Numbered from the stretch's first letter, positions 1 to 11,300 are shown. The stretch: 64,000 nucleotides of DNA from CAZLQF01 sp964561545 (GCA_964561545.1 CAZLQF010000011.1:1-64000); one strand, 5' to 3'. Program-made: numbers and translations. Notes: generated by a model from the letters alone, not told the origin.

Positions 1-208
1 AGTTACAACCCCACAAAGCCTATATAAAATCTGGATTTAGGGCTAATACAATTTCTTAAAAGCTTTATTGGAGGCTTAGGTTTGGTGTACCCAAAGAATT
101 TTTGGTAAAACCTACTCAAATTCATGCTTACGTCTACCATCTCAACACCAGCTTGGGCGTTTTTTGGATTTCCCGACCAGCATTAAAAGTTAAGCCCCTT
201 GCTTTCTT

Positions 209-216
209 TATATTTG
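209..216 (+). promoter_or_regulatory. Candidate -7 promoter element of the alpha-2-macroglobulin gene
   Basis: TATATTTG matches the Bacteroidota -7 consensus TAnnTTTG and lies 22 bases before the ATG. I see no convincing TTG at the expected -33 spacing, so this is only a partial match. Confidence 0.35.
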
Positions 217-238
217 ACAAGTAATAAAGGATTTTAAT

Positions 239-3200
239 ATGATCATGAGGAAAAAATTCAATGGCGTCCTTGGGCTGGTTTTGGTTGTATTAATGGGCAT
301 GTATGCATGCTCCCAAACCCAACAAACCACCCAAGAGCAACCAGATCAAAAGAATGAGGTTTTTGTACCTGAAGCATATGGCACCGAAACCTACAAGGAA
401 CAATGGGAAAAGGTAGAAAACTTTAAGGAACAAGGCAGGCCCAGGTCTGCATTAGCAAAGGTTCGGGACATTTATGAACAATCAAAAGCCAATTACAACC
501 CTTCAGTTCAAGTTAAGGCCTTGCTCCACATCATTAAAAATGAAGGCCAATACAAGGAAAACAGCCTCATCAAACACATTGACTTGCTCAAGCAAGAAAG
601 CAAGAGCGCTTATTACCCGATCCAGCAAATCATGTATTCCTTACTGGCCCAGACCTACCATACTTATTATTTGAAAAACCAATACAAAATTATGGACCGC
701 TCAGACATTGCGGCCCAACCCAGTGAAGCCCTTGAGACCTGGCCGGCTCGGATTTTCCGGGACACCATTGCCAAATATTACCAAAAGTCGCTTGAACCCG
801 ATTCTTTGTTGCAAACCACCAAAGTTGACCTAATAAGTGGGCTCCTGCAAGGCGACCAACAATACCGGGAGTACCGGCCTATGCTTTACGACATCCTTGC
901 CCACCGCGCCCTTAATTTTTACACCCAACGGGATTTTGAGGTAACGGTCCCTAAATCCGCCTTTCACATCAAAAAAACCTTTTACCTTGGCCCTTCGGAG
1001 TTATTCATGAATCTGGACCTAAAAACGCCCAATCCTTCTTCTTTCAAATACAGGGCTTTGCGCTTGTACCAAAACCTTTTAAAAGCACATAATCAGCATG
1101 GCAGGACTTCTGCATTGATATACAATGACCTGGAGCGGTTGGAATACGTGCATCAAAACGGAAGCATTCCCAATGCTGATCAACGGTACTACAAGGCCCT
1201 TCACAAAACCGTTAACCGCTACCAAGAAGCGGACATAGCAGGCGATGCCTATTACCGGATGGCCAAGCTGGTGAACAACGGCTATGAGCCTACTCAATAT
1301 GCAGACAGCCTGCCTTACAAAAAGGTGGCCTTACAAATTATTGACAAAACCCAACAGGAATTTCCCGGAAGCATTGGCGCCCACAATTGCCAGGAATTGA
1401 AAAAAACCATCCGCCAACCCATGATGGCCTCTACTTACGAAAGCACTTACCTGCCCAATGAGCCTGCCAAGTTCTTACTTGAATACAAAAACCTGGATAC
1501 GGTCTACATGAGGATTTACGGTATGGATCAACCCGAATACATCAAGTATCAAAGATGGTCTGGCGAGCAGCTTGCGAAGATGCTGAAAAAAGAAGATAAG
1601 CCGATCAGATCAGAAGCATTGCCCTTGAAAGGCCCGGACGATCACCTTCAACACGAGCAAGAAATTCATCTTGCACCGCTTGATGTTGGGCGCTACGTGA
1701 TTCTATTAGGTACGGAGGAAGATTTTAGCTTTAACAATAGCATTGGAGAATTGGGTACCTTCCAAGTGACCGGTTTAAGGCCTGTAAAAATTGATAGTAA
1801 AATAGATTCGAAACAAGGGCTTTACGTGGTGGATGCTAAAACCGGCAAGCCTAAAAACAATGTAGAAGTTAAGTTACATAGAAGAACTTACAACCGCGAA
1901 AAACAAGTATATGAAAGGCAGGAGGTGATCAAAAAATTACAAACCGATCGAAATGGCCGGATCACCATTGAAGAATTTGATACAAAAGAGAACTACTACC
2001 CAAGCTTTCATCAAGGAGATGATCAATTTTATGCAGCGCAGGGTCTTTCCGCTCGCAAGCGTACTGCTAACCAGAAAATTCAAAAAGAAGCATTTTTATT
2101 TACCGATCGCAGTATATACCGGCCTGGTCAGGATGTTCATTTCAAAGGCATTTTGCTGCGCAAACAAGCCAATAATACCAAAAACGAGCTTATAACGGCT
2201 CAGGAAATCACTACCAAATTGCAGGATGCCAACCGGCAGAAAGTTAAGGAGCAAACTTTTACAACCAATGAATATGGCACTTTCAATGGGACTTTTTCCC
2301 TGCCATCCGAAATTTTAACGGGTCAGATGCAGCTTATCACGCCTTTTGGCCAAACCTCCATCTCCGTTGAAGAATACAAACGCCCAAATTTTGAGGTAAA
2401 TGTGAAGCCAGTTAAGGGCAGTTTTAAGGTCAATGAAAACGTTAACATTTCAGGTAAAGCCAAGTCTTACACAGGCGCAGGGCTGGATCAAGCTCGAGTC
2501 AAATACCGAGTTGTCCGCAAAGCCCGTTTCCCTTACTGGCCCTGGAAGTGGCGGCCGCAACCTGCCAGTCCTAAAAAAATGATCCTAAATGGGTTAACGG
2601 AAACGGATGGTCAGGGCAATTTTAACTTCAGCTTCACCGCTGAGCCAGATCCAACCATTGAGCCCAAAACCAATCCTATTTTCAATTATGAAGTAAAAGT
2701 GGACGTGATCGATGGAACCGGTGAAACGCATAGCGATCAAACCACTGTAAAAGCTGGTTACAAGGCTTTAAAAGCAGGTATAAAGCTTGACGAATGGAAC
2801 CCCATTGATCAACCCCTCGAAGTCAAAATCGACCTTCGCAACCTGTCCGGTCAAAAAGTGAATCAGCCAGGCCAGCTAAAAATACAGCGATTAAAGGCCC
2901 CTGATCGAATGTACCGGCCTTTGAACTGGCAAATTCCTGACATTCGCAAATTAAGCCAATCAGCTTTTCATCAAAAATACCCGCATGATCCTTACAAAAA
3001 GGGAAAACAACAACCTTTAAATTGGCCTGTTAGTACGACGCTCTTAGAACAAGAAGTGGCTTCTAACGAAAAACTTAAATTCCCTGGAGAAGATTTGGGT
3101 CCCTATGAAGCCGGTTATTACAAAATCAACTATACCACCACCGATACTTTCGGCCAAAAGGTTCAAAGGCAGAAGGTTTTCAAAGCTTACCATGAAGCAA

Positions 3201-6200
3201 CCTCAGAAACTTCTTTAAAGGAATTTTCCTACCTCATTCCGGTTAAAACCAAGGCAAAGCCAGGAGCAAAAGCCAAATTTATTTGGGGTTCTGCAGCTGA
3301 GGGCTATGCCCAATTGCAGATTGAACGGCAAGGCAAGGTCATTGAAGAACGCCATTTACAAGTGAACAGCGGTCAATCCATCATTGAGGTTCCCATTAAG
3401 GAATCCTACCGCGGCAACATCCAAATCAATTTATTTACAATCCATGAAAACAGGTTTTTTTCCTACAACCATAATGTTGAAGTACCTTGGTCCAACAAAA
3501 AGCTCAACTTCAAGCTTGAGACTTTTCGGGACGTCATTAAGCCCGGTCAGCAAGAAGAATGGCAGTTGAAGCTAAGAGGGCCTGATGCCCAAGCGGTTCA
3601 ATCAGAGTTGCTGGCCAGTATGTACGATGCCTCATTGGGTGCGTACGAACCGCATGATTGGAATTTCAGCATTTACCCGGATTTCAGTTCACAGGTTAAT
3701 TATCGACCGGTGGGATGTTTTAATCAAGTGAGGGGGCAGTCCCATTACGACCAATCAAGGCACGCATCTGATTATCGATCGAGGCAATATGAGTCGCTGT
3801 TTACCAGGAATGCATTTTATAGACCCAGGTACCAAAAAACCCTTCAAATGAACGTGGAAACCTCGGATCAGGTAGAGATAAAAACGGATGTGCAAAAGGA
3901 TGAAGGAAAGGCTGCCTCCAAAACCAAGGCTCAAAAAGCCAAGGAGGAGCAAGCAAACGAAGATCAACAACCCAAACCCCAAATCCGAAAAAACCTGGAA
4001 GAGACAGCTTTCTTCTTCCCTGAACTTCGCACCGATGAAGATGGTCAAATTTCCTTAAACTTTACAGCACCTGAGGCCCTTACCAAGTGGAAGCTCATGC
4101 TCTTAGGCCATACGAAGGATTTGAAAAAGGGCTATTTGGAAAAGGAAGTGGTGACCCGCAAGGAACTCATGGCAGAACCCAATGCCCCAAGATTCCTGCG
4201 CATTGGTGATCAAATAAAATTTCCGGTCAAGGTAACGAACCTTACCGATGAGGTGAAAGAGGCCAAAGTGCGCTTAACCCTTAAAAATGCTTATTCCATG
4301 AATACCGTCTCTGCCCAATTTGGTTTAAAGGATTCTGTTAAAACCATTGGCATTCCCGCCAATAGCAGTAAGACAGTCAAATGGGAGATACAAGCACCTA
4401 CCGGATTAGAAGCCTTTGCTTACCGGGTAAATGCAAGTACCAAAACGCATGCAGATGGGCAACAAGCCATCGTCCCCATCCTGCCTAACAAAAAGCTCGT
4501 TACTGAATCGCTGCCACTGTGGGTCCGCGGCAATGAAAGCAGGAAATTCAATTTTGACCGGATCCGCAAAACCAGCAAATCCAAAACCCTTGAGCAACAT
4601 CGCGTAACGCTGGAAATGGCCTCCAATCCATCCTGGTATGCCGTTCAAGCGCTCCCAACATTAATGGACCATCCCTACGACAATGCTGAGCAGATCTTCA
4701 ATGATTTTTACGCCAGCAACATTTCCATGCACATCATCAATGAATATCCCCAAATTGAGCAAATCTTTAAAAGCTGGCGAAAGTCAGACAACCTCCAATC
4801 CAACCTTCAACAAAACCAAAAGCTCAAATCCGTAGCCCTAACGGAAACACCCTGGCTTCAGGAAGCCAAAAATGAAGCGGAAAGGAAGCGACAACTGGCC
4901 CGTTACTTTGATCCCAACAATGTTCAAAGTTCTCTGAATACGGCCATCGAAAAATTGAAAAGATTGCAAAAGCCATCAGGTGGATTTCCCTGGTATGAAG
5001 GGATGCGGGCCAATCAATTCATCACCCAGCACATTGTAGCTGGTTTCGGCCATCTTGAAGAGTTAGGAATCAAGGAATATGACAACGCTGCTTCTACCTT
5101 GCTCAAACAAGCCATTCAATACTTGGATGGAGAGATGCACCAAGCTTACCAAAGCGTGCAACAGAGAAAAGATGAATTTAAAGCTTATGACCTGAGTCCA
5201 TTGATCATCCAATATTTTTATGCCCGCAGCTTTTTTGATCGTGAATTGGATGCTAAATACCAGCAGGCTTACGATTTCTGGATGGCCAAAATGAAAAAAC
5301 ATTGGACCGACCAATCGCTGATGAATCAGGCAATGATGGCACTTGCCTTCAACCGTTACGGCATCAAGGATATTCGGGACAACATCATGATCTCCATCGA
5401 TGAAAGGGCCCTTAACGATGAGGAAATGGGCATGTACTGGAAAGAAAATGAGCAAAGTTACCATTGGTTCAAAGCACCGATTGAAACACAAGCCCTCCTC
5501 ATAGAAGCGTATGATGAAATATTACAAGACGAAGGTTCGGTTGAAGCCATGAAAGTTTGGCTCCTTAAGCAAAAGCAAGTGCAGGATTGGGAAACCACTA
5601 AAGCCACTGCTGAAGCGTGTTACGCTTTACTTAGAAGAGGTGGGAAATGGCTTACCAACCAGGAAGCCGTCAAAGTATATCTAAGTGGTGACCAATTCAA
5701 GCCCCGGGAGGAAAACATTGACGTTGAAGAAGGAACGGGCTACTTCAAGCATGCATGGGAGCAAGAAGCCGTAAAGCCCAAAAAATTTGACGACATTAAG
5801 GTTGAAAAGCAAGGTAAAGGCATTGCCTGGGGTGCTGTGCATTGGCAGTATTTTGAGGAGCTCGATAAGATCACTTCCTACCAAACGCCCTTAAGCCTTG
5901 AAAAGGATGTATTTAAGGTGATCACTACAGATAAGGGGCAGCAACTAAAAAAGCTTAGCAATAGTAAGTTAAAACCTGGCGACTTGCTAAGGATCAAGCT
6001 GGTATTGGAAACGGACCGCAATATGGAGTTTGTACATCTTAAGGACCTGCGAGCAGCAGCGTTAGAACCAGTCGAACATTCATCCGGGCATCAATATCAG
6101 GGAGGCCTTGGCTACTACCGCAGCATCCGTGATGCCTCAGTGAACTTCTTCTTCGATCGATTGCCAAAGGGGAGCTATGTATTTGAATATTCCCTTCGGG

Positions 6201-6304
6201 TGACCCAATCCGGAACTTTTCAAAACGGCATGGCCAACATCCAAAATATGTATGCACCTGGGTTTAACAGCCACTCGGATGGCGTAACTTTGGAAATCGA
6301 TTAA
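239..6304 (+). CDS. Alpha-2-macroglobulin family lipoprotein lacking the thioester cysteine
   Basis: A 2021-residue protein with a lipoprotein signal ending at Cys24 (GMYAC), so probably anchored in a membrane facing the periplasm. An MG2 domain begins near residue 620 (IYRPGQDVHFKG), an A2M domain near 1254 (LRTDEDGQISLNFTAPEALT), and a thioester-type helical domain near 1470-1800. Family members trap proteases, some through a Cys-Gln thioester in a GCxEQ motif. Here the equivalent is Y1480-D-N-A-E-Q1485, with Asn1482 in place of Cys, so a covalent trap is not expected. Size fits the large Bacteroidota COG2373 type. The start at 239 or Met3 (245) cannot be told apart. It stands alone, with no PBP1C partner gene beside it. 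Confidence 0.92.
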   Translation: MIMRKKFNGVLGLVLVVLMGMYACSQTQQTTQEQPDQKNEVFVPEAYGTETYKEQWEKVENFKEQGRPRSALAKVRDIYEQSKANYNPSVQVKALLHIIKNEGQYKENSLIKHIDLLKQESKSAYYPIQQIMYSLLAQTYHTYYLKNQYKIMDRSDIAAQPSEALETWPARIFRDTIAKYYQKSLEPDSLLQTTKVDLISGLLQGDQQYREYRPMLYDILAHRALNFYTQRDFEVTVPKSAFHIKKTFYLGPSELFMNLDLKTPNPSSFKYRALRLYQNLLKAHNQHGRTSALIYNDLERLEYVHQNGSIPNADQRYYKALHKTVNRYQEADIAGDAYYRMAKLVNNGYEPTQYADSLPYKKVALQIIDKTQQEFPGSIGAHNCQELKKTIRQPMMASTYESTYLPNEPAKFLLEYKNLDTVYMRIYGMDQPEYIKYQRWSGEQLAKMLKKEDKPIRSEALPLKGPDDHLQHEQEIHLAPLDVGRYVILLGTEEDFSFNNSIGELGTFQVTGLRPVKIDSKIDSKQGLYVVDAKTGKPKNNVEVKLHRRTYNREKQVYERQEVIKKLQTDRNGRITIEEFDTKENYYPSFHQGDDQFYAAQGLSARKRTANQKIQKEAFLFTDRSIYRPGQDVHFKGILLRKQANNTKNELITAQEITTKLQDANRQKVKEQTFTTNEYGTFNGTFSLPSEILTGQMQLITPFGQTSISVEEYKRPNFEVNVKPVKGSFKVNENVNISGKAKSYTGAGLDQARVKYRVVRKARFPYWPWKWRPQPASPKKMILNGLTETDGQGNFNFSFTAEPDPTIEPKTNPIFNYEVKVDVIDGTGETHSDQTTVKAGYKALKAGIKLDEWNPIDQPLEVKIDLRNLSGQKVNQPGQLKIQRLKAPDRMYRPLNWQIPDIRKLSQSAFHQKYPHDPYKKGKQQPLNWPVSTTLLEQEVASNEKLKFPGEDLGPYEAGYYKINYTTTDTFGQKVQRQKVFKAYHEATSETSLKEFSYLIPVKTKAKPGAKAKFIWGSAAEGYAQLQIERQGKVIEERHLQVNSGQSIIEVPIKESYRGNIQINLFTIHENRFFSYNHNVEVPWSNKKLNFKLETFRDVIKPGQQEEWQLKLRGPDAQAVQSELLASMYDASLGAYEPHDWNFSIYPDFSSQVNYRPVGCFNQVRGQSHYDQSRHASDYRSRQYESLFTRNAFYRPRYQKTLQMNVETSDQVEIKTDVQKDEGKAASKTKAQKAKEEQANEDQQPKPQIRKNLEETAFFFPELRTDEDGQISLNFTAPEALTKWKLMLLGHTKDLKKGYLEKEVVTRKELMAEPNAPRFLRIGDQIKFPVKVTNLTDEVKEAKVRLTLKNAYSMNTVSAQFGLKDSVKTIGIPANSSKTVKWEIQAPTGLEAFAYRVNASTKTHADGQQAIVPILPNKKLVTESLPLWVRGNESRKFNFDRIRKTSKSKTLEQHRVTLEMASNPSWYAVQALPTLMDHPYDNAEQIFNDFYASNISMHIINEYPQIEQIFKSWRKSDNLQSNLQQNQKLKSVALTETPWLQEAKNEAERKRQLARYFDPNNVQSSLNTAIEKLKRLQKPSGGFPWYEGMRANQFITQHIVAGFGHLEELGIKEYDNAASTLLKQAIQYLDGEMHQAYQSVQQRKDEFKAYDLSPLIIQYFYARSFFDRELDAKYQQAYDFWMAKMKKHWTDQSLMNQAMMALAFNRYGIKDIRDNIMISIDERALNDEEMGMYWKENEQSYHWFKAPIETQALLIEAYDEILQDEGSVEAMKVWLLKQKQVQDWETTKATAEACYALLRRGGKWLTNQEAVKVYLSGDQFKPREENIDVEEGTGYFKHAWEQEAVKPKKFDDIKVEKQGKGIAWGAVHWQYFEELDKITSYQTPLSLEKDVFKVITTDKGQQLKKLSNSKLKPGDLLRIKLVLETDRNMEFVHLKDLRAAALEPVEHSSGHQYQGGLGYYRSIRDASVNFFFDRLPKGSYVFEYSLRVTQSGTFQNGMANIQNMYAPGFNSHSDGVTLEID

Positions 6305-6480
6305 ATTATTTACTGTTTGGTTGGTAGCGGTAGTTTGGCAGCTATTAGCTTTGCACCATGCACTACATATTAGTGGTTTTTTTGATATCCAAGGTTCAAT
6401 ATTTGTTTAGAACTATGAACAAAAAAGTACAAACGCTGAATCAAGCAAAAAGCAACTTTCAAACCATTCAACCTTGACTT

Positions 6481-7035
6481 ATGCGCATAATTGCCAGTAA
6501 AACATTTTGGGGCCTCATTATCATCCTGATCGGCTTTGCCCTCCTCATGAACCAACTGGTAGGCTGGGGAGTTCCGGTTTTTACGATCATTGTTTCCGTA
6601 TTTTTAATTATGCTTGGAATTCAATTAGTGAACAAACCATACCAAAGTGGGCAAAGTGGCAGTGGTACAAAAGATGGCAGAGAGAGCACCGTAATTTTCA
6701 GTAGTGAAGAAAACACGATCAACCCCGATCATTTGAGACATGAATACAACAACATCTTTGGATCTCGCATCCTTAATTTCAAGCATGTAACATTGAATGA
6801 GGAGTCCATCAATGTTGAGATCAACACAATATTTGGCGACAGCCGGGTCTTCATTCCGTCAAATTTACCCTATGAGCTGAATGCCAACACCGTCTTTGGG
6901 CAAACCAAAACACCCGATGGTATAGAATCTTCTTTTGGGGAGCAAACATCAAAAAAAGATACAGAAGCGTCAAAACCTAAGTTAATCCTGGAAAGCAATA
7001 CTGTATTTGGGGCTTTCAAGGTAACGGAAGTTTGA
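6481..7035 (+). CDS. LiaF-like membrane protein (LiaI/LiaF-type TM region plus LiaF C-terminal domain)
   Basis: A 184-residue protein. Residues about 9-25 and 30-48 form two short hydrophobic segments typical of the LiaI-LiaF TM region. After a Ser/Gly-rich linker (about 55-75), residues 90-184 form a beta-rich domain with repeated FG-type turns (NNIFGSR, NTIFGDSRV, NTVFGQT, NTVFGAF), as in LiaF C-terminal/DUF2154-like domains. In Firmicutes LiaF represses a cell-envelope stress two-component system; in Bacteroidota the role is not established and no kinase or regulator is adjacent. It starts at ATG 177 bases after the macroglobulin gene and may be separately transcribed. The family call is by motif resemblance. 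Confidence 0.7.
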   Translation: MRIIASKTFWGLIIILIGFALLMNQLVGWGVPVFTIIVSVFLIMLGIQLVNKPYQSGQSGSGTKDGRESTVIFSSEENTINPDHLRHEYNNIFGSRILNFKHVTLNEESINVEINTIFGDSRVFIPSNLPYELNANTVFGQTKTPDGIESSFGEQTSKKDTEASKPKLILESNTVFGAFKVTEV

Positions 7036-7614
7036 GCGATCATGATTGGTGCCAAACAGTTGAGTTAGGCAATACTAAATTTTGTATTTAGGCCGGCTTT
7101 CAACCAAAAATATCAATCCAGACTCAGCAATTCTGATCAGGTCTTCAATTACGCTGTCCAATTAATGAGAACCAGGTAAATATTATTTGAGCCTATGGTA
7201 TTGGCTAAGGACTTGCTTTTATTGGCAATATCTTTTTAGTATCAGTAAACGTTGCTATGAATGAGCAAAGGACATAATTCAGGATAGTGGCCTTGATGTT
7301 TTTTCGATACCGAACAAATTAAAGGCTTTGAAGCAATGGCATTTTTATAAGCATATCCCAGAAGTTTCCCAATAGCAAACAATAATTGGCCTTGCGTTTT
7401 GAACCCTGTGATAATTTATCGAGCAATAACAATTATTAAAAACTTCCCTAAGTTATGGCATAAAACAAACCTATTTTTAATGTGTCAGGAAAAACATCAA
7501 TGCCAAGTTTTTGGGGGGGTTATCAAAAGCCTCTTCTCCTAAAAAGATAAATTCCCCCTAAAATACATAACTGCTTGATAATAAAAACAATATACATTTT
7601 AACAGCAGGCTTTT

Positions 7615-7646
7615 AAAACTAAAAAATCCACTAATTTTTTAGTTTT
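7615..7646. repeat. Perfect 13-bp AT-rich inverted repeat, possible terminator
   Basis: AAAACTAAAAAAT pairs perfectly with ATTTTTTAGTTTT across a 6-base loop. It could end transcription coming from the minus-strand DUF427 gene, but it is almost GC-free, so a classical terminator is doubtful. Confidence 0.4.
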
Positions 7647-7680
7647 GATACACGCCCAGTAAGAGCACCTGCACCTCATT

Positions 7681-7697
7681 CAACTTATTATAAGTTG
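7681..7697. repeat. Small hairpin
   Basis: CAACTTA / TAAGTTG, a 7-bp stem with a 3-base loop, lies 77 bases past the DUF427 stop on the minus strand. Function unknown; possible 3'-end structure. Confidence 0.3.
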
Positions 7698-7774
7698 AAA
7701 TCCAGTTCGGATTTTTACTACCATTTTATACAAACAAATTTTTATCAACTTTAGCTATGTAAATAAGCCGCAAG

Positions 7775-8194
7775 CTAAGCTTCCTCAATATGCTCAATAA
7801 CCTGGAGTTTGTTAGGGTCAAATGCTATTTTGTCCTTCAAATCTTCGCCATAGTCAAAGGTTGAGACGTAGCTGAAGGCAGCATTTTCCAAAGTTTCACC
7901 ATTGACCTTAACATTGTAATACTCGGTATCCCCTTTTAGTGGGCAATGGGTAGTGAACTCAGTGGTCTCCAACAGGTCCGTTTTCACATCTTCTTTTGAA
8001 AAATAATACATGGGATCATAAAGATCAAAACCGGCTTCTTGAAGCTTAATGGCTTTAGTAGACCTGGCCACTTCTACACCATTTTTGGTCACGGTAACCA
8101 ATTTGCCGGGTTGCTTGAGCCGCATGAAATGCCTGGGCTCATCCGGTCTGTGAATTGCATTTTTTACAAACGTAACTCCCTCTTGATCTGCCAT
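7775..8194 (-). CDS. DUF427 domain protein
   Basis: A 139-residue soluble protein with no signal peptide. The DUF427 core is recognisable: a beta-sandwich segment (VTVTKNGVEVARSTKAIKL), then YYFSKEDVKTDLLE, then the conserved THCPLKGDTEYYNV, and a C-terminal AFSYVSTFDYGEDLKDKIAF. The family has a compact fold and no settled biochemical role; it is often a small cytoplasmic single-domain protein as here. It stands alone, 127 bases downstream of the large T9SS gene and separated from it by a strong terminator (8267-8298), so it is probably transcribed on its own. Confidence 0.85.
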   Translation of the reverse strand: MADQEGVTFVKNAIHRPDEPRHFMRLKQPGKLVTVTKNGVEVARSTKAIKLQEAGFDLYDPMYYFSKEDVKTDLLETTEFTTHCPLKGDTEYYNVKVNGETLENAAFSYVSTFDYGEDLKDKIAFDPNKLQVIEHIEEA

Positions 8195-8217
8195 AGGTTA
8201 AGAATTTAGCTTTTAAT

Positions 8218-8237
8218 AAGGAATGTTCTTATTCCTT
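8218..8237. repeat. Small hairpin upstream of the DUF427 gene
   Basis: AAGGAAT / ATTCCTT, 7-bp stem with 6-base loop, sits 23 bases before the DUF427 start. It may be a leader structure or the second half of a double terminator behind 8267-8298. Confidence 0.3.
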
Positions 8238-8266
8238 GTAAAAGTTTCATCAACCGTTTAAAAAAT

Positions 8267-8298
8267 TAGAGCCGGTACTGTAAGACAGTCCGGCTCTA
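8267..8298 (-). terminator. Rho-independent terminator of the large T9SS gene
   Basis: TAGAGCCGG (8267-8275) pairs with CCGGCTCTA (8290-8298), and after a one-base bulge ACTGT pairs with ACAGT, with an AAG loop. On the minus strand the hairpin is followed by ATTTTTTAAA. It lies 23 bases after the stop at 8322. Confidence 0.85.
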
Positions 8299-8321
8299 AA
8301 CATCAGCAAAATTAATTTAAG

Positions 8322-11300
8322 TTATTTACTAATGATCAGTTTTTCCGTTTCAACCATGCCATCTTCTTTCGAAGATCTTAACTGAAGGAAGTAAACACCC
8401 GATCCGAGGGATTGAACATCTAACGAGTGTTCATTCTTGCCTGATTTCAGGTTGATGGATTTAAACTCAACCCGTTTACCTAAGGAATTGAGGATGCTCA
8501 ACTCAACTTTCTGTCTTTGCTCAGTGGTAAATTTAAGGTTCAGTTCATCCTTAGCCGGATTGGGATATTGCTGGTAAGTAAATGGTAAACGTTCATACTG
8601 CCTTTTAATGCCATTGTTGATCACGGTGTCCTGATCGGGATCAACATCAAAGTCTGTGGTATCAGAGGGATCGTTGGTAGAAATGACAACGGTTCGATCA
8701 TTGGCATTGAAGCCAGTTATCTCCACATGCACCTTGTAGGTATCAAAAGGAAGGTTATTAAATCCATAATTGCCGTTGGCATCGGAATAAGTATAATCCA
8801 ATGGATCATCGTTGGTTTTCATCAGCAAGACTTCTACCCCTCCTTGCGGATCGCCAGGTCCCAACCTTTTGCCGGGTCCAGCCTCAGAAATATTACCGAC
8901 AATTGAGCCCGGTCCATTGGCTAATGGTGTTCCTGTTTGTAAGGAGATGGGAGCTGTATGTACCTGACCATTGTCATTGGTTGTTATTTGAGTGGCATTT
9001 TGCCAGAAAACCTTGTCCTGATGATAAGTAGGAATAATGTTGTTTAATTGAGAGCTGGAAGCTGGTGATGATTTAACGACATAGGATCCAGCACTGACTG
9101 CTCCGAAGGTAAATTTACCGTTATCACTGGCCTGTAACTCAACACTATCCACTTTGGTGTAATCGCTTCCATTGACTTCCCAAAGGGAAACATCACCCTC
9201 ATCAAGGGCATTACCACTTTTGTCCACTTCTCCCTTAATGGTATCAGGAACGGTCACCGATATAGTAATGGATTGGCAGGTGGTATCTGCATTACAGGAA
9301 TTGGTAGCGATCAAGCAAGCATCATAAGTACCATTAGCAGAATAAGTGTGACTTGGGTTCGGATCGGTACTGCTATTACCATCGCCAAATTTCCATTCAA
9401 GACTGTTGTAATGCTGAGCATTATGACTAAAGGAAATGGTAAACTGATTTTGTTGATAACTAAAACCAGCATTGGCCAATGGCGAGACGGCCACCGTAGC
9501 ACTCATGCTTGTATCTGCCTTAAAGCCATTACTTACAATGCATCGATAATCACCTGAATCGCTGAGCGATAAGTTATTCAAGACTAAGAAGCTATCGGTG
9601 GCATTGGGGATGTCATTGCCCTCAAATTGCCATTGATAACTTTGCGCATTGTTGGCATCAACCGTCAATGTCACTGCATTACCACCGCATAGGGCTGTAT
9701 CTTCCGGTAGCTTGATAAAACTTGGCTCAGGGAAACCAAGGTTATAAAAGGCATCATTGTTTTGAGGATTAACATCCTGACTGGTATTGGAAATAGAAGC
9801 ATACAATTGACCAACAGAGGTGTCAGCGACCCATTGAATCGATGATGTTGAGGTATCTTGGCCGTTAATTGAAATGCTGTTGCTACCTAAGGTGGTGGTA
9901 TCGGCTCCATTTACGTAGTAAAAGGTTAAGGTTCCATTGCCTGAAGCACCGCCATAATTTTTCAATGTAGCGATGATGTCCACTGTTGATCCTTTAGTAG
10001 GAGAAGGATTGGACAGCTTCAACCCATTCGGTTCTAAAAATCCTAAGTCTGTTTGATTACCAACAACTAATCCACGCGTTGCCGCATTGTTAGTCTCATT
10101 GCTTTCTGCTACTTGATCAGTGGAATCTACTACAACCCGTATCTCATGAAAACCATTTTGGCTGGTGCTGAAGGAATCCGTAGCTTGGACTGTGCCATCA
10201 AGGCCAGGACCCAAGACCGGTACCATAACCGAGTTTCCAATTTGATTACCATCAACCAGGAAGGTTACGTTGAAGGAGTCTGCGGAAATATCACCCCTGT
10301 TTTCAAAGGAGGAGTAAAGTTGGATGTATTCATTGGTATCTGGATTAATTTCTGATGGTGAGATATGGTAGGATTGAACTACCAAATCCGGGTTATAAAT
10401 ATCTGGGGTTTGGGTGGTATCTATATTATTACCACTGGGCGAAGCACAGTTACACCATGAACCACTTCCGCTGGAAGTATATCCGCCTGTTACAGGATTT
10501 GAAGGTTGACAATTCGAGGTAGTAAATACATGATTGGTAGTACTACCTACAATAGAGAAATCTGTTATTTGCGCATTTACCGTGTAATTTCCTATGCTTG
10601 AGGGCACATTGATCCATACCTTAAAGTTACCGTTTTGATCCGTGTAACCTTTGAATACATCTCCGGTTTCCTGGATGGTTACTTTAACTTCGGCACCAGC
10701 TACTTCAGCGCTTGTATTAACATTATTAGCATAATTAGCGGATCCTTCCAAGTAGGAGAAGCCTCCTACACAAGGATTGGAGATCCCTAAATTACTGCTT
10801 ACATTGATAGCGCCAGCTGTTGCAAAATCTCCTACTACCAATGGGCGAATCGCAAAGTTATTGAGCTCATTGGATTCAGGGATCACATTGTTTTCATCGA
10901 TCACCACTTTGATCGGATAATACTCAGGGTTGGCAAAAGATTGAGTAATGGATACGGTGTCTTCTGAATTTGGTGCTAATGCACCAATGCTCTTTTGAGC
11001 AAGTAAGGTACCCTCTTGGTAAAAATTGACTTGGGTTTGAGATGCAGGGAAACTTGAGCTGTTATTAATGGTAGCCGTAATGGTTACATTTTCACCAGGA
11101 ACCGGGTTATTATTAGAAAAGCTAATATCATTGGCATACAAGTGTAAGTCCAGTGAATCATCAACCACCCTTGGGCCACTTTGCAACTGAACTGCATTGC
11201 CTTTAGCAGGACTTTCAAGCACATCATAAGCCAGGAAGGAATAGTTAAGATCCTGATTGGGAGCAAAGCCTCTGGTAAAGGTATAGATTTTACCATCTGC

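Larger units (their letters stand above)
7036..7774. other. Gene-free stretch with AT-rich hairpins
   Basis: No ORF with protein-like composition is visible in either strand. The right part holds two hairpins (7615-7646 and 7681-7697), described separately, downstream of the minus-strand DUF427 gene. A G-run (seven G) occurs near 7513. I see no RNA gene. Confidence 0.6.

Noticed and set aside
3755..4048. 97-codon minus-strand ORF inside the macroglobulin gene
   Set aside because: It is an antisense shadow of a conserved coding region.
9273..9557. 94-codon plus-strand ORF inside the large T9SS gene
   Set aside because: Antisense shadow of the PKD and Ig-like domains.
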